Below, piece after piece: positions 1 to 7,746 of a stretch of 58,312 bases of DNA (the stretch's first letter is position 1; each line of letters begins with the position of its first letter). Location of the stretch: positions 1-58,312 of the forward strand of contig JAGCYM010000103.1 of assembly GCA_017960805.1 (NCBI GenBank), in the 5' to 3' direction. Origin of the DNA: Ruminococcus sp. Its GTDB lineage: Bacteria; Bacillota; Clostridia; Oscillospirales; Ruminococcaceae. The position numbers were made by a program, and so were the translations under genes. The notes below the pieces were generated by a model. That model had not been told where the DNA came from. It searched no databases and saw only the letters and a program-made list of their open reading frames with translations.

Positions 1-766
1 AGAATTGCCGAAAAAACGCCAGAAAATTCGCTGCAAAAGCATTGAAATCGTGAGGGACAAACAAGTTTTCAACATCTTTGTGCAATAATTCCATACACTG
101 ACCAATTGCCAGTTTTTCGGGAAGAACTACTCCTCCAACCGAAACTCTCATAAGCACTTCTACGTGGTTCCCGGCAGCTGCGAACATTCGTTTCACTTGG
201 TGATATTTTCCTTCATTAATTTCTATAAAAGCCAGTTTTTCGGAACTTTCAACATTGCACACCTTTGCAGGCAAACATTGATAACCATCTAACAATGTTA
301 TGCCGTTTGCAAATAAATCAATATATTTACTTTGAAACGGATTGGCAAGTTTCACAATGTATATTTTGGGTATATGTTTCTTTGGAGATAGCATACGATG
401 TGCTAGTTCTCCGTCATCTGTAATAAGAAGAGCACCAAGAGAATCTTTATCAAGTCTACCAGCAGGAAACAAATTTTTTGTACGCCATTCTGGTGGAATA
501 AGTTCCATGACTGTCGGCCCGTCATGTTCGTCGGTGGAGCATACATATCCGTCAGGCTTGTTAAGCAAAAGATATTTGAAGCGGTCAGGTTTTATAATAT
601 TTCCTAATACTTCAACGGTATCTCTTTCGGGATCTATCTTGGTATCTGCTTTTTTTACTATAATATTGTTGACTCGTATATGTCCTTTACTTGCGAGTTC
701 TTTTATTCTACTTCGTGTGAACTCTCCACGTTCAGAAATAAATTTGTCAAGTCTTGTTTGCGGCAT
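1..766 (-). CDS. RsuA/RluB-family pseudouridine synthase (3' end outside window)
   Basis: Likely converts a specific uridine in rRNA to pseudouridine. Read from the ATG at 764-766, which follows a TTGGAGG ribosome binding site, the frame stays open to base 1, giving about 255 residues, so only the extreme C-terminus is missing. The first ~60 residues form an S4 RNA-binding domain (starts MPQTRLDKFISERGE). The catalytic motif AGRLDKDSLGALL carries the nucleophilic Asp, and the C-terminal family motif GKYHQVKRMFAAAGNHV is present. Size fits RsuA (~240 aa). The exact target (16S or 23S) cannot be told from the sequence. It is divergent from the DUF4830 gene. Confidence 0.9.
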   Translation of the reverse strand, partial: MPQTRLDKFISERGEFTRSRIKELASKGHIRVNNIIVKKADTKIDPERDTVEVLGNIIKPDRFKYLLLNKPDGYVCSTDEHDGPTVMELIPPEWRTKNLFPAGRLDKDSLGALLITDDGELAHRMLSPKKHIPKIYIVKLANPFQSKYIDLFANGITLLDGYQCLPAKVCNVESSEKLAFIEINEGKYHQVKRMFAAAGNHVEVLMRVSVGGVVLPEKLAIGQCMELLHKDVENLFVPHDFNAFAANFLAFFRQF

Positions 767-840
767 TTTTACCTCCAAGGAATAAATTGTCGGATTGTGT
801 GAATAATAATTATTAAATGAAAAATGAGCGGGGGGGTTCT

Positions 841-1272
841 ATGTCTAAGAAAAAAATGATTGTTTTAGTTATTGCAGCATTATTGCTTGCGATTGTTATT
901 TTTATCTTTCCAGACAATAAAAAAGAAGATGTCATACCATTAGGTGCTCATGTCGATGCTTCAACAGTTGGAAGAAGAATAGATTATTTTGCATCACATG
1001 GATGGGATGTTGAGGAAATAGCTGAAAAAAGGATTACAATCCCGATTAATTATAATCAAGGATATGAGCAATATGTCCGGTTGCAGGATAAGCAGGGGCT
1101 TCCGCTTAGGGAATATGCTGGTAGAAGTGCGAAACTATATGTTTATGATGTAAAAAATTACAGCCCCGAAAGCCGAAAAATGCTTGCGGAACTGTTAGTT
1201 TGTGACGACACAGCCATCGCTTCGATGGTATATAGCGAGGATGGTGGCAATCTTCGCCTTGCTGTTACTTGA
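841..1272 (+). CDS. DUF4830-like membrane-anchored protein
   Basis: About 143 residues. An N-terminal hydrophobic segment (MIVLVIAALLLAIVIFIF, residues ~6-23) is followed by an extracytoplasmic domain. The pattern of a DYFASHGWDVEE stretch, YNQGYEQYVRLQDKQGLPL, then a Gly-rich NLRLAV end resembles DUF4830, a family of unknown function in Firmicutes. I place the start at 841 because a G-rich Shine-Dalgarno-like run (GCGGGGGGG) sits just upstream; an in-frame ATG at 817 has no obvious ribosome binding site. The last 8 bases overlap the 3' end of the convergent membrane-protein gene. Confidence 0.75.
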   Translation: MSKKKMIVLVIAALLLAIVIFIFPDNKKEDVIPLGAHVDASTVGRRIDYFASHGWDVEEIAEKRITIPINYNQGYEQYVRLQDKQGLPLREYAGRSAKLYVYDVKNYSPESRKMLAELLVCDDTAIASMVYSEDGGNLRLAVT

Positions 1273-1636
1273 ATGGCTTTAAAAGATTGCCAATTACAGG
1301 GATTTTTAAAGCATACCCTTTCCAAGCGCCAATAACAAGGAAAGCAATAAGAGCTATGGTAAATAGGTTCAGAAGAGTGCCGACAAAGTTGAATGGTGGG
1401 TCAAGCATCAATAAAATACCACTAATAGCTTCAAGTATTGAAAATAGAATCAACCAGCATAGTGACTGATTTGAATGGAATTTGCAGAAGTCAGAGTTTT
1501 TATCTATTGCAAAAGGAAGCCAGAATAGTATTGGCACGATGTATGGTATAATAACATATAGTTCGTATTTCCTCATATCTGAACCAAATTTTACTTGTTC
1601 TTCGTCATCATTAAATTTATCGAAAAGACTATCCAT
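1265..1636 (-). CDS. DUF4870/Tic20-like small membrane protein
   Basis: 123 residues with about three predicted membrane segments: residues ~28-45 (YVIIPYIVPILFWLPFAI), ~60-80 and ~88-108. The order of an acidic cytoplasmic N-terminus, a KFHSNQSLCWLILFSI segment and a final GAWKGYALKIPVIGNLL is typical of the DUF4870/YtzF-Tic20-like proteins. No catalytic motif is visible and the function is unknown. The start overlaps the end of nrdR by 8 bases, suggesting translational coupling. The 3' end overlaps the convergent DUF4830 gene. Confidence 0.75.
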   Translation of the reverse strand: MDSLFDKFNDDEEQVKFGSDMRKYELYVIIPYIVPILFWLPFAIDKNSDFCKFHSNQSLCWLILFSILEAISGILLMLDPPFNFVGTLLNLFTIALIAFLVIGAWKGYALKIPVIGNLLKPFK

Positions 1637-2096
1637 TTAGTTCTTCTTTCCTTTCTCGTTCAACTTCATTGATTACTTCAATGAAGCTGTTGATGTCAGT
1701 GAAGTCTTCATAGACAGAAGCGAATCTTATGTATGCAATTGGATCTATTTCGCGAAGACGGTTAAGTACAAGTTCGCCGATTTCCTTTGATCGAGCCACG
1801 CTCTTAAGTGCGTTTGCAAAATAATTCTCAACATAGTCTGCTATTTCGTTGACAACATTAATGGATATCGGGCGTTTGCCAATAGCGTTATATACACCGG
1901 TAATAAGCTTTTTGCGGTCAAATTCTTCGTAGCTACCACTTCTTTTTTCAACCATAAGAAGTGGCTTTTCAACCTCTTCAAAAGTTGTGAATCTAGCACC
2001 ACAGTTAATACATTCTCTTCTGCGCTTAATCTTATCGTCCTTCGGACGTGAGTCTATGACTTTTGAATCTGGGAAACTGCAGTATGGACATTTCAT
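1629..2096 (-). CDS. nrdR: Transcriptional repressor NrdR
   Basis: 155 residues, the normal size for NrdR, the ATP/dATP-sensing repressor of ribonucleotide reductase genes. The N-terminal zinc ribbon has CPYC (residues 3-6) and CINC (~31-34). It is followed by RRRECINCGARFTTFEEVE and an ATP-cone domain (KRSGSYEEFDRKKL onward, ~50-140). It overlaps the upstream TIM-barrel gene by 4 bases (ATGA type) and the downstream DUF4870-like gene by 8, so the three are one operon. No NrdR-regulated nrd gene is in the window. Confidence 0.97.
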   Translation of the reverse strand: MKCPYCSFPDSKVIDSRPKDDKIKRRRECINCGARFTTFEEVEKPLLMVEKRSGSYEEFDRKKLITGVYNAIGKRPISINVVNEIADYVENYFANALKSVARSKEIGELVLNRLREIDPIAYIRFASVYEDFTDINSFIEVINEVERERKEELNG

Positions 2097-2899
2097 TTTT
2101 CTGCCTCCTGTTCATAATGTTCTGTCATATTAACAAGTACATTGTAGCTTGATATAAGATCACTGATACCATTGAATCCGCTTCTGTACAGTTCGAGAAT
2201 TACATTAGCATTTGGATTTAATGTGTTTAGTTTGTCAAAGAATTGTCTGAATCTGAATCTTCCTTTTCCGATAAGCAAACAGTCGCCTAGTTCTCCGTTA
2301 TCACTGATATGAATATGTTCTGTACGACTTCCTGCTGCATCGAGGAAAGTGAATGGGTTTTCATTAGCGCGTATAGCTTGTTTTGTATCAAGTACAAAAG
2401 AAAATTCGTTTCCTAGCATTCCTGAAACTTCTCTTACAAATGCAGAAGAACCGCTTCTGCAACGAGAGACATTCTCGAGTGCGACCTTTACGCCGAATTC
2501 CTGCCCAAGTCTGTAAAGTCGGGAGTAGCGTTCACAGAATAATTCAGTGGGTTGATTTGCTTTACTACCATGAAGAACAAAGATGTCAGCTCCAACTATG
2601 TTCATAAAACGGAAGTACAATTTGTGGTACTCAATAGCGTCTTCAAAACGCCTTTCATAGTCAGAGAAAAACATAAGCTGTTCAATCTCGCAGGTAAATG
2701 GATGTAATGCGCAACACTTCATGTCAAAGCGTTTCAGCATATTTGCCACATTGTAAGCATAACTTTTTTTTAATTCGGAGTGAGTATTTATAAATATTTC
2801 TAGGTTGGCAACTCCGTTTACAGCTAATCGGTAGATGCTTTCCTCAAGCAGCTCAGGATATAGGCATGCAGTCGAAACGCCTGCCTGCATAAGGTTCAC
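2093..2899 (-). CDS. TIM-barrel sugar phosphate isomerase/epimerase-like protein
   Basis: 268 residues of the AP-endonuclease-2/xylose-isomerase-like TIM barrel fold. Putative metal ligands typical of the superfamily are visible in order: His in VLHGSKAN, Glu in VALENVSRC, Asp in FVLDTKQA, His in HIHISDNG and Glu in VILELY. No signal peptide, so it is presumably cytoplasmic. The substrate cannot be inferred. It heads a three-gene operon with nrdR and a small membrane protein and is preceded by a good sigma-A promoter and the ribosome binding site GGAGG. Confidence 0.8.
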   Translation of the reverse strand: MNLMQAGVSTACLYPELLEESIYRLAVNGVANLEIFINTHSELKKSYAYNVANMLKRFDMKCCALHPFTCEIEQLMFFSDYERRFEDAIEYHKLYFRFMNIVGADIFVLHGSKANQPTELFCERYSRLYRLGQEFGVKVALENVSRCRSGSSAFVREVSGMLGNEFSFVLDTKQAIRANENPFTFLDAAGSRTEHIHISDNGELGDCLLIGKGRFRFRQFFDKLNTLNPNANVILELYRSGFNGISDLISSYNVLVNMTEHYEQEAEK

Positions 2900-2947
2900 C
2901 TCCGAATTGTATCCGATAAAGAAATCGGTAATGATAATCTATAATTA

Positions 2948-2975
2948 ATTATATCATTTTTCGGCGAGTTGTCAA
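2948..2975 (-). promoter_or_regulatory. Sigma-A promoter for the TIM-barrel/nrdR operon
   Basis: On the minus strand TTGACA (2970-2975) is followed after 16 bases by TATAAT (2948-2953). It lies about 50 bases upstream of the start codon at 2899. Confidence 0.8.
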
Positions 2976-3017
2976 TATATATTGTGAAAAAACAGCTTTA
3001 CGACTAAATATAGTACA

Positions 3018-3866
3018 TTAGAAAAGGGCTTGAACATCGGAAAAGCTTAAAGATGGATGGAGTGCAAGATTTATACTAAATGCAATGAGTTGGGAAGCAC
3101 GTTCTGTTAAGCGATCTATGTCTCGTGGAGTTACGAGCATATTTGGAATATCTGCCTCTACGTCCACATTTGTTAGGTTTCGAATAATTGTATGCATATC
3201 AACAACTGTTGGGACTCCAACAGCTATAACGGGAACGCCTAGAAAATCTTTTGAAAGTTCTTTTCTAGAATTTGAGACGCCGCTTCCTGGGGATATGCCA
3301 CTATCACAGATTTGTATAGTTGTTCCGAGACGGCTAACATCTGAGCAGGCAAGCGCATCCGCAGCAATGACTGCAGATGGTTTAATTTCGTTACATATTG
3401 CACGGATAAGTTCAGCAGTTTCTATGCCAGTTTGGCCCATGACACCACCAGCTACAGAACTGACACGTCGAAGATCTGAAAGGAAGCTAGTCTCGCTATC
3501 AGTTATTTCTTCCAGCAAATGACGGGTTGCAAGGACTTTTTCTGCTATACGAGGGCCAATTGCATCTGGTGTTATATCACGGTTACCAAGTCCAACTACG
3601 AGTACTTCGCCTTCTGGAATTAGCTTGCGGAATTCCTCTGCAAGTTCTTTAACCATATTCTCATATTCATCAGAGAAGTGGCTCAGATTTCCGCTCTCCA
3701 GGGTGATGTATTTGCCCATACCTTTTCCAAGAGAATTTCGAAAACTATCATCTGAGATTATTATTTCCGTAATATCAAATACTTTACCACGATTGGAAAT
3801 AGTTACACCTGCAGGGAGTGAATCGATTTTGACTTGCTCGACAGCGAGATCTGATCTAAAATTCAT
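3018..3866 (-). CDS. gpr: GPR endopeptidase (germination protease)
   Basis: 282 residues, aspartic peptidase family A25. GPR degrades small acid-soluble spore proteins during germination. Hallmarks are the N-terminal NFRSDLAVE, the block VVGLGNRDITPDAIGPR and VIAADALACSDVSRLG with GISPGSGVSNSRKELS. The start ATG (3864-3866) has a GGAGG site at about 3874. It is divergent from rpsT, a common arrangement in spore-forming Firmicutes. A forespore sigma-G promoter would be expected but I could not identify one with confidence. Its presence, with spo0A at 14.7 kb, implies sporulation capacity or its recent loss. Confidence 0.95.
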   Translation of the reverse strand: MNFRSDLAVEQVKIDSLPAGVTISNRGKVFDITEIIISDDSFRNSLGKGMGKYITLESGNLSHFSDEYENMVKELAEEFRKLIPEGEVLVVGLGNRDITPDAIGPRIAEKVLATRHLLEEITDSETSFLSDLRRVSSVAGGVMGQTGIETAELIRAICNEIKPSAVIAADALACSDVSRLGTTIQICDSGISPGSGVSNSRKELSKDFLGVPVIAVGVPTVVDMHTIIRNLTNVDVEADIPNMLVTPRDIDRLTERASQLIAFSINLALHPSLSFSDVQALF

Positions 3867-3941
3867 GTTATGCCTCCAGAAAGTTGTGCATGTTGCTCTG
3901 AAACTTGCGCTAATTGTCTGCTTATTGCTCTAATTTGCCTA

Positions 3942-3970
3942 TTGCTTTTTTTCTTTGGAAATGATATAAT
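3942..3970 (+). promoter_or_regulatory. Sigma-A promoter of rpsT
   Basis: TTGCTT (3942-3947), 17-base spacer, perfect TATAAT (3965-3970). It leaves a leader of about 110 nt before the rpsT start. Confidence 0.8.
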
Positions 3971-3986
3971 ATTTACTGTCTCAGTA

Positions 3987-4030
3987 GGGGAACTGTGCGT
4001 TGCAGTCCCCGCACATACGTAGATCGTATG
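3987..4030 (+). promoter_or_regulatory. Two-hairpin 5' leader of rpsT
   Basis: GGGG-A-ACTG pairs with CAGTCCCC (3987-4010, one bulged A). It is followed four bases later by CATACG/CGTATG (4014-4030) with a 5-nt loop. These sit in the untranslated leader between the promoter and the ribosome binding site at ~4075. Ribosomal protein leaders often mediate autoregulation, but that role here is inference. Confidence 0.5.
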
Positions 4031-4090
4031 ATTATTATATGAAAAAGACTGCGGTTTATCCGTGGACATATTACAGGAGGTGTAAACAAA

Positions 4091-4351
4091 ATGCCAAATA
4101 TTAAATCTGCAAAGAAGAGAGTAAAGGTTAACGCAACTAAGGCAGCTGCTAACAAGTCAAGAAAGTCTAATCTTAAGACTGTTATTAAGAAGGCTGATAT
4201 TGCATGCACAACAGGTGCTGCTGATAAGGCAGAGGCTATTAGAGTAGCTATCAAGAAGGTTGATCAGGCTTGCGCACACGGTCTTATGCATAAGAACAAG
4301 GCTGCAAGAAAGAAGTCACAGCTCGCTAAGAAGCTTAACGCAGCTGACTAA
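4091..4351 (+). CDS. rpsT: 30S ribosomal protein S20
   Basis: 86 residues, normal length for S20, which binds 16S rRNA early in 30S assembly. The N-terminus MPNIKSAKKRVKVNATKAA is the family signature, and the whole protein is Lys/Ala-rich and helical (KNKAARKKSQLAKKLN at the end). A strong AGGAGG site (~4076) precedes the ATG. It is monocistronic, with its own promoter, a structured leader and a rho-independent terminator 30 bases after the stop. Confidence 0.98.
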   Translation: MPNIKSAKKRVKVNATKAAANKSRKSNLKTVIKKADIACTTGAADKAEAIRVAIKKVDQACAHGLMHKNKAARKKSQLAKKLNAAD

Positions 4352-4379
4352 GCCTTATACGATATATAATAAAAATGCC

Positions 4380-4413
4380 CCCCTGTGTATCTCACAACAC
4401 AGGGGATTTTTTT
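4380..4413 (+). terminator. Rho-independent terminator of rpsT
   Basis: Perfect 9-bp stem CCCCTGTGT/ACACAGGGG (4380-4388/4397-4405) followed by ATTTTTTT. Confidence 0.9.
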
Positions 4414-4429
4414 GTTTAACAGCTGGTCG

Positions 4430-4525
4430 TCAGTCTATCCACACTACGCATTGTTCCGTTGTGTAGCTGAATGAATCTGTTTTTTCGCGTGTATTCTTTT
4501 TTACAAGTATGCCGTTCTCTTCAAG
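4430..4525 (-). pseudogene. Possible coding remnant
   Basis: A 31-codon open stretch on the minus strand (LEENGILVKKNTREKTDSF... ending VVWID) with protein-like composition. It is bounded upstream by an in-frame stop and has no start codon or ribosome binding site. It lies just downstream of the frameshifted secreted-protein gene. I do not recognise the family. It may be the tail of a decayed gene or chance. Confidence 0.25.
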
Positions 4526-4555
4526 TCAAGAATACTTTGTCTCGCAGGTCACTGT

Positions 4556-4912
4556 CTAAGTGTCAGTATCTACGTTTATATTGACGTCGAACGTCTGTCT
4601 GTCCCAGTTGTTCTGATGGGATATGCTGACAATCAGTGGTTCTTCTGTCGACGAATCAGTTATGATTATGCTGTATTTTCCATATTTATAAGCGCGGAAT
4701 GATACATTTGCGGTATTGTTGTCCTTTATGCGAACTTTTCCCGAGTGTCCTTCGGAATTCTGTGACAGGTCAAAGCTGTTCTCGTTGAGGTTGCAGGCAC
4801 TGACGTTTACCGAAAGTTGTATCGTGCCCTTAACCCTGCTGAACGGATACAGGCGGCAGCCGATAGCGTTTGGCGTAAATTCAAGTATCACAAGTACGAT
4901 GAACATTGTCAA
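4556..4912 (-). CDS. Small secreted/anchored hypothetical protein, apparently frameshifted at its 5' end
   Basis: The 118-residue frame from a TTG at 4912 begins inside a hydrophobic segment (MFIVLVILEF) and continues into a Ser/Asn/Thr-rich beta-strand domain (about 90 residues) that I do not recognise. The natural translation start lies upstream: a promoter (4985-5014), an AAAGGAGG site (4957-4964) and ATG at 4947-4949. That ATG reads ATG AAA AAA GAC and stops after 22 codons. Removing one A from the A6 run (4941-4946) would join it in frame as MKKTIKWGCIAILTM, a textbook signal anchor. So this is either a disrupted gene, a slippage-controlled gene or a one-base sequence error. Confidence 0.6.
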   Translation of the reverse strand: MTMFIVLVILEFTPNAIGCRLYPFSRVKGTIQLSVNVSACNLNENSFDLSQNSEGHSGKVRIKDNNTANVSFRAYKYGKYSIIITDSSTEEPLIVSISHQNNWDRQTFDVNINVDTDT

Positions 4913-4984
4913 TATTGCTATGCATCCCCATTTTATAGTCTTTTTTCATCTGATTTCCTCCTTTATGTCAAAAACGGCAATATC

Positions 4985-5014
4985 ATTGTAACATATTTGA
5001 GGGAAAAAGGTCAA
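4985..5014 (-). promoter_or_regulatory. Sigma-A promoter for the small secreted-protein gene
   Basis: Minus strand TTGACC (5009-5014), 18-base spacer, TACAAT (4985-4990), about 36 bases before the ATG at 4949. Confidence 0.65.
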
Positions 5015-5046
5015 TTATCTGAATAATTTGGCATTTCTTCGCATAT

Positions 5047-5073
5047 AAAAAAGACGGCTGTGTTTGCCGTCTT
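5047..5073 (-). terminator. Rho-independent terminator of the dnaX-ybaB-recR operon
   Basis: 8-bp stem AAGACGGC/GCCGTCTT (5051-5058/5066-5073) directly after the recR stop, followed on the minus strand by a run of T. Confidence 0.85.
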
Positions 5074-5074
5074 C

Positions 5075-5677
5075 TTACATATTATTTCGGTTTTCTAGAG
5101 CCTTGTATAGTGTTACTTCATCGGCATATTCAAGAATACCGCCAACAGGAAGTCCGAACGCTAGGCGAGATACCTTTATTCCAAGTGGTTTGAGTAATCC
5201 TGCTACGTATAAAGCTGTTGCATCACCCTCCACTGTAGGATTGGTGGCCATAATAACTTCATAAACCCCACCGTTTGCAACACGCGTAAGGAGTTCTTTA
5301 ATACGAAGTTTCTCGGGGGTTATGCCGTCCATAGGAGAAAGAAGACCGTGAAGAACATGGTAAACACCGTTATACTCTCTGGTACGTTCAAATGCGGTTA
5401 CGTCTTTGGGGCCTTCAACTACGCATATAACACTTTTGTCGCGCTCGTCATCATCACATATAGGACATATTTCGCGTTCAGTTAGATTTTGGCAGATATT
5501 GCAACAACGCACATTCTTCTTTGCATTGATCAGCGCCTGAGCGAATTCTTCCACATCATTTTCGTTCATTGACATAACATGGTATGCGAGGCGCTGAGCT
5601 GATTTCATGCCTATACCTGGCAGAGACGCAAATTTTTCTGCTAGAATTACCAACGGAAGAGCGTTATGGTCTGGCAT
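5075..5677 (-). CDS. recR: Recombination mediator RecR
   Basis: 200 residues, the full length of RecR, which acts with RecO/RecF in loading RecA at gaps. In order: a helix-hairpin-helix region (LASLPGIGMKSAQRLAYH, ~12-30), a Cys4 zinc finger (CCNIC...CPIC, ~58-75) and a Toprim domain (VICVVEGPKDVTAFE, then MATNPTVEGDATALY). It lies 5 bases after ybaB and ends at a terminator, the conserved dnaX-ybaB-recR arrangement. Confidence 0.97.
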   Translation of the reverse strand: MPDHNALPLVILAEKFASLPGIGMKSAQRLAYHVMSMNENDVEEFAQALINAKKNVRCCNICQNLTEREICPICDDDERDKSVICVVEGPKDVTAFERTREYNGVYHVLHGLLSPMDGITPEKLRIKELLTRVANGGVYEVIMATNPTVEGDATALYVAGLLKPLGIKVSRLAFGLPVGGILEYADEVTLYKALENRNNM

Positions 5678-5682
5678 TGCTA

Positions 5683-6033
5683 TTAGAAAAGACCAGGAAG
5701 TGAAACGCCGCCAGTGATCTTGCTCATTTCGGTTTCAGTAGTAGTTTCGATGTTGTTTACTGCTTCGTTGATAGCACTGATTATAAGATCCTGAAGCATC
5801 TCAATGTCTTCGGGATCGACTACCTCAGGCTTGAGGTTTAGGGATTTGATGATTTTTTTGCCTGAAAGAGTAACTTCAACGGCACCACCGCCTGCAGTTG
5901 CAGTAAAATCACGAGCTTCGATATCTTCTTGTAAAGCGGTGATTTCATCCTGCATCTTTTGTGCCTGTTTTATCATCTGGTTCATGTTCTGGGCGCCGCC
6001 GCCACCGATATTCTTAGGTATTCTTGCTTTCAT
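5683..6033 (-). CDS. YbaB/EbfC family nucleoid-associated protein
   Basis: 116 residues. A short Gly-rich lead (IGGGGAQNMNQM) precedes the helical KQAQKMQDEITALQEDIE and the conserved beta-core EVTLSGKKIIKSLNLKPEVVDPED with a C-terminal helix. The family forms DNA-binding dimers. The start has an AAGGAGA site. It sits between dnaX and recR as in most bacteria. Confidence 0.95.
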   Translation of the reverse strand: MKARIPKNIGGGGAQNMNQMIKQAQKMQDEITALQEDIEARDFTATAGGGAVEVTLSGKKIIKSLNLKPEVVDPEDIEMLQDLIISAINEAVNNIETTTETEMSKITGGVSLPGLF

Positions 6034-6097
6034 AATTAAATCTCCTTTTGATTTTTATAGTTATAGAACCTGTTCGCATAGAAAAATAAGCAATATT

Positions 6098-7729
6098 TTA
6101 TGCGGATGGGTTCGAGTTATCAACAGCTGTTTCGATGCTGCTGTTAATGGCTTTTTGAATGAGTTGTTCCGCAAGATTTTTGGTCTCTTCAACTGATGTA
6201 GTACAACGTGCAGTAAGTCGGTATTTTTGTCCGAGGATATTATAAATTGCGCGTCCTAATGAGACTGCATTTTCTTTATTGCTTTTGAAAAGTTGAATAA
6301 AGAAATTATTGGGTGTGAATATGCAAAATACATTGCCTTTTGTTGCTGCAGTTGAGCCTTCCAAGCTTCCCGCGACCGATGGATTGAGCTTACGGAATTC
6401 TTCCATTATCTCTTCCCATCTGTCACATGGAGTTAGTTCATCTTCTTTAACAGTGTTAATATCTACCTTTGAGTCGGGTGTAGGTTCGCTGTCCGCTGCT
6501 GGACTGGAAGCAGTAAATATTTCACGGGTATTGCGTGTTTTATAAGAAGATTGATATCCTCCTTGCGGAATTGCGCTGAGTTTGTCTTCCAACTGTTTTA
6601 TTTTATCATATATTTCTGAATTGTCAATAGCGGGAATAGAATTTGTTGTTTTTCCGCATACTTTAATAAGCGACATTTCAAATTCAACTCGTTTGTTTAG
6701 CACTTTCATCATTCTTTCACGACATGCTTGAAGTGCTTCTATACGAATCATTATGTCATTGAGTTCTGATTTTTCTGCAACTTTTTTAAGGCGCTCATAC
6801 TCTTCAGGAGTGCAAATGATTATTTCAGCTGCATTTTCTGGAGAAGCTTTGATGAGCATGATATTACGAAGCTGTAATATCAATTCTTCACAAAGATTGG
6901 TTAGATCTTTGGACATGTTGTAGAGCTTGTCCGTGACTGCAAGTGCAGCAGGAGCGTTAGAATCTGTGATTGCTTCAAGAATACTGTAAAGGCTATCTCT
7001 TCCAGCTATTCCAGCAGTATTTGATACAGCTGTAGCATCGATTTTCTCAGTCGTGACCGAGCACTGGTCTAGAAGTGATACTGCATCTCGCATTCCGCCG
7101 TCAGCTATCTTTGCTATCATATCTGCACCGTCTTCGGTAAGATCAATGTCTTCCTGTGAAGCTATGTACATTAATCTGGCAGATATGTCCTTTTGTTTGA
7201 TTCGGCGAAAATCATATCTTTGACAACGGGATGTTATAGTTGCTGGAACTTTGTGGATTTCCGTAGTTGCGAGAATAAACTTGACATACTCTGGTGGTTC
7301 TTCCATTATTTTTAGCAGTGCGTTGAACGCCTGCATTGACAGCATATGTACCTCGTCAATGATGTAAACTTTATACTTGCATCTTTCTGGAGAATAAATA
7401 GCACCTTCACGTAAATCACGGATATCGCCGACGCCATTATTTGAAGCAGCGTCTATTTCAATAATGTCTGTTAGTGCGCCATCATCAGCGTCCTTACATA
7501 TGTCACATACCAAGCAGGGACTTCCGTCTTTCATATTTGGACAGTTTACAGCTTTTGCAAGTATTCGCGCACACGTGGTTTTTCCAGTTCCTCGAGATCC
7601 TGTAAAAAGGTATGCGTGAGCTGTCTTATCACTTTTTATCTGATTTTTTAATGTTTCTGTTATGTGCTGCTGGGAGATAACGTCGTCGAACGTGAGCGGT
7701 CTCCACTTTCGGTAAAGCGCTTTATACAT
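6098..7729 (-). CDS. dnaX: DNA polymerase III subunit gamma/tau
   Basis: 543 residues, the clamp-loader ATPase of the replisome. Visible features are Walker A GSRGTGKTTC (~44-53), a zinc-binding cluster CPNMKDGSPCLVCDIC, Walker B/DExx IIDEVHML, sensor 1 LATTEIHKVP and the SRC motif TITSRCQRYDF with the Arg finger. The C-terminal ~180 residues are a low-conservation tau-like tail. I see no obvious slippery heptamer with a strong downstream hairpin, so a separate gamma form is not predicted. It is cotranscribed with ybaB and recR. Confidence 0.97.
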   Translation of the reverse strand: MYKALYRKWRPLTFDDVISQQHITETLKNQIKSDKTAHAYLFTGSRGTGKTTCARILAKAVNCPNMKDGSPCLVCDICKDADDGALTDIIEIDAASNNGVGDIRDLREGAIYSPERCKYKVYIIDEVHMLSMQAFNALLKIMEEPPEYVKFILATTEIHKVPATITSRCQRYDFRRIKQKDISARLMYIASQEDIDLTEDGADMIAKIADGGMRDAVSLLDQCSVTTEKIDATAVSNTAGIAGRDSLYSILEAITDSNAPAALAVTDKLYNMSKDLTNLCEELILQLRNIMLIKASPENAAEIIICTPEEYERLKKVAEKSELNDIMIRIEALQACRERMMKVLNKRVEFEMSLIKVCGKTTNSIPAIDNSEIYDKIKQLEDKLSAIPQGGYQSSYKTRNTREIFTASSPAADSEPTPDSKVDINTVKEDELTPCDRWEEIMEEFRKLNPSVAGSLEGSTAATKGNVFCIFTPNNFFIQLFKSNKENAVSLGRAIYNILGQKYRLTARCTTSVEETKNLAEQLIQKAINSSIETAVDNSNPSA

Positions 7730-7746
7730 TGTATCTCCCTCCTAGT

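Noticed and set aside
342-785. 147-codon plus-strand ORF
   Set aside because: Shadow of the RsuA-family gene, which has clear family motifs on the minus strand.
3863-4069. 68-codon minus-strand ORF overlapping the gpr start (ATGA)
   Set aside because: It lies antisense to the rpsT promoter and leader, has no ribosome binding site and no protein-like pattern; the overlap with gpr is chance.
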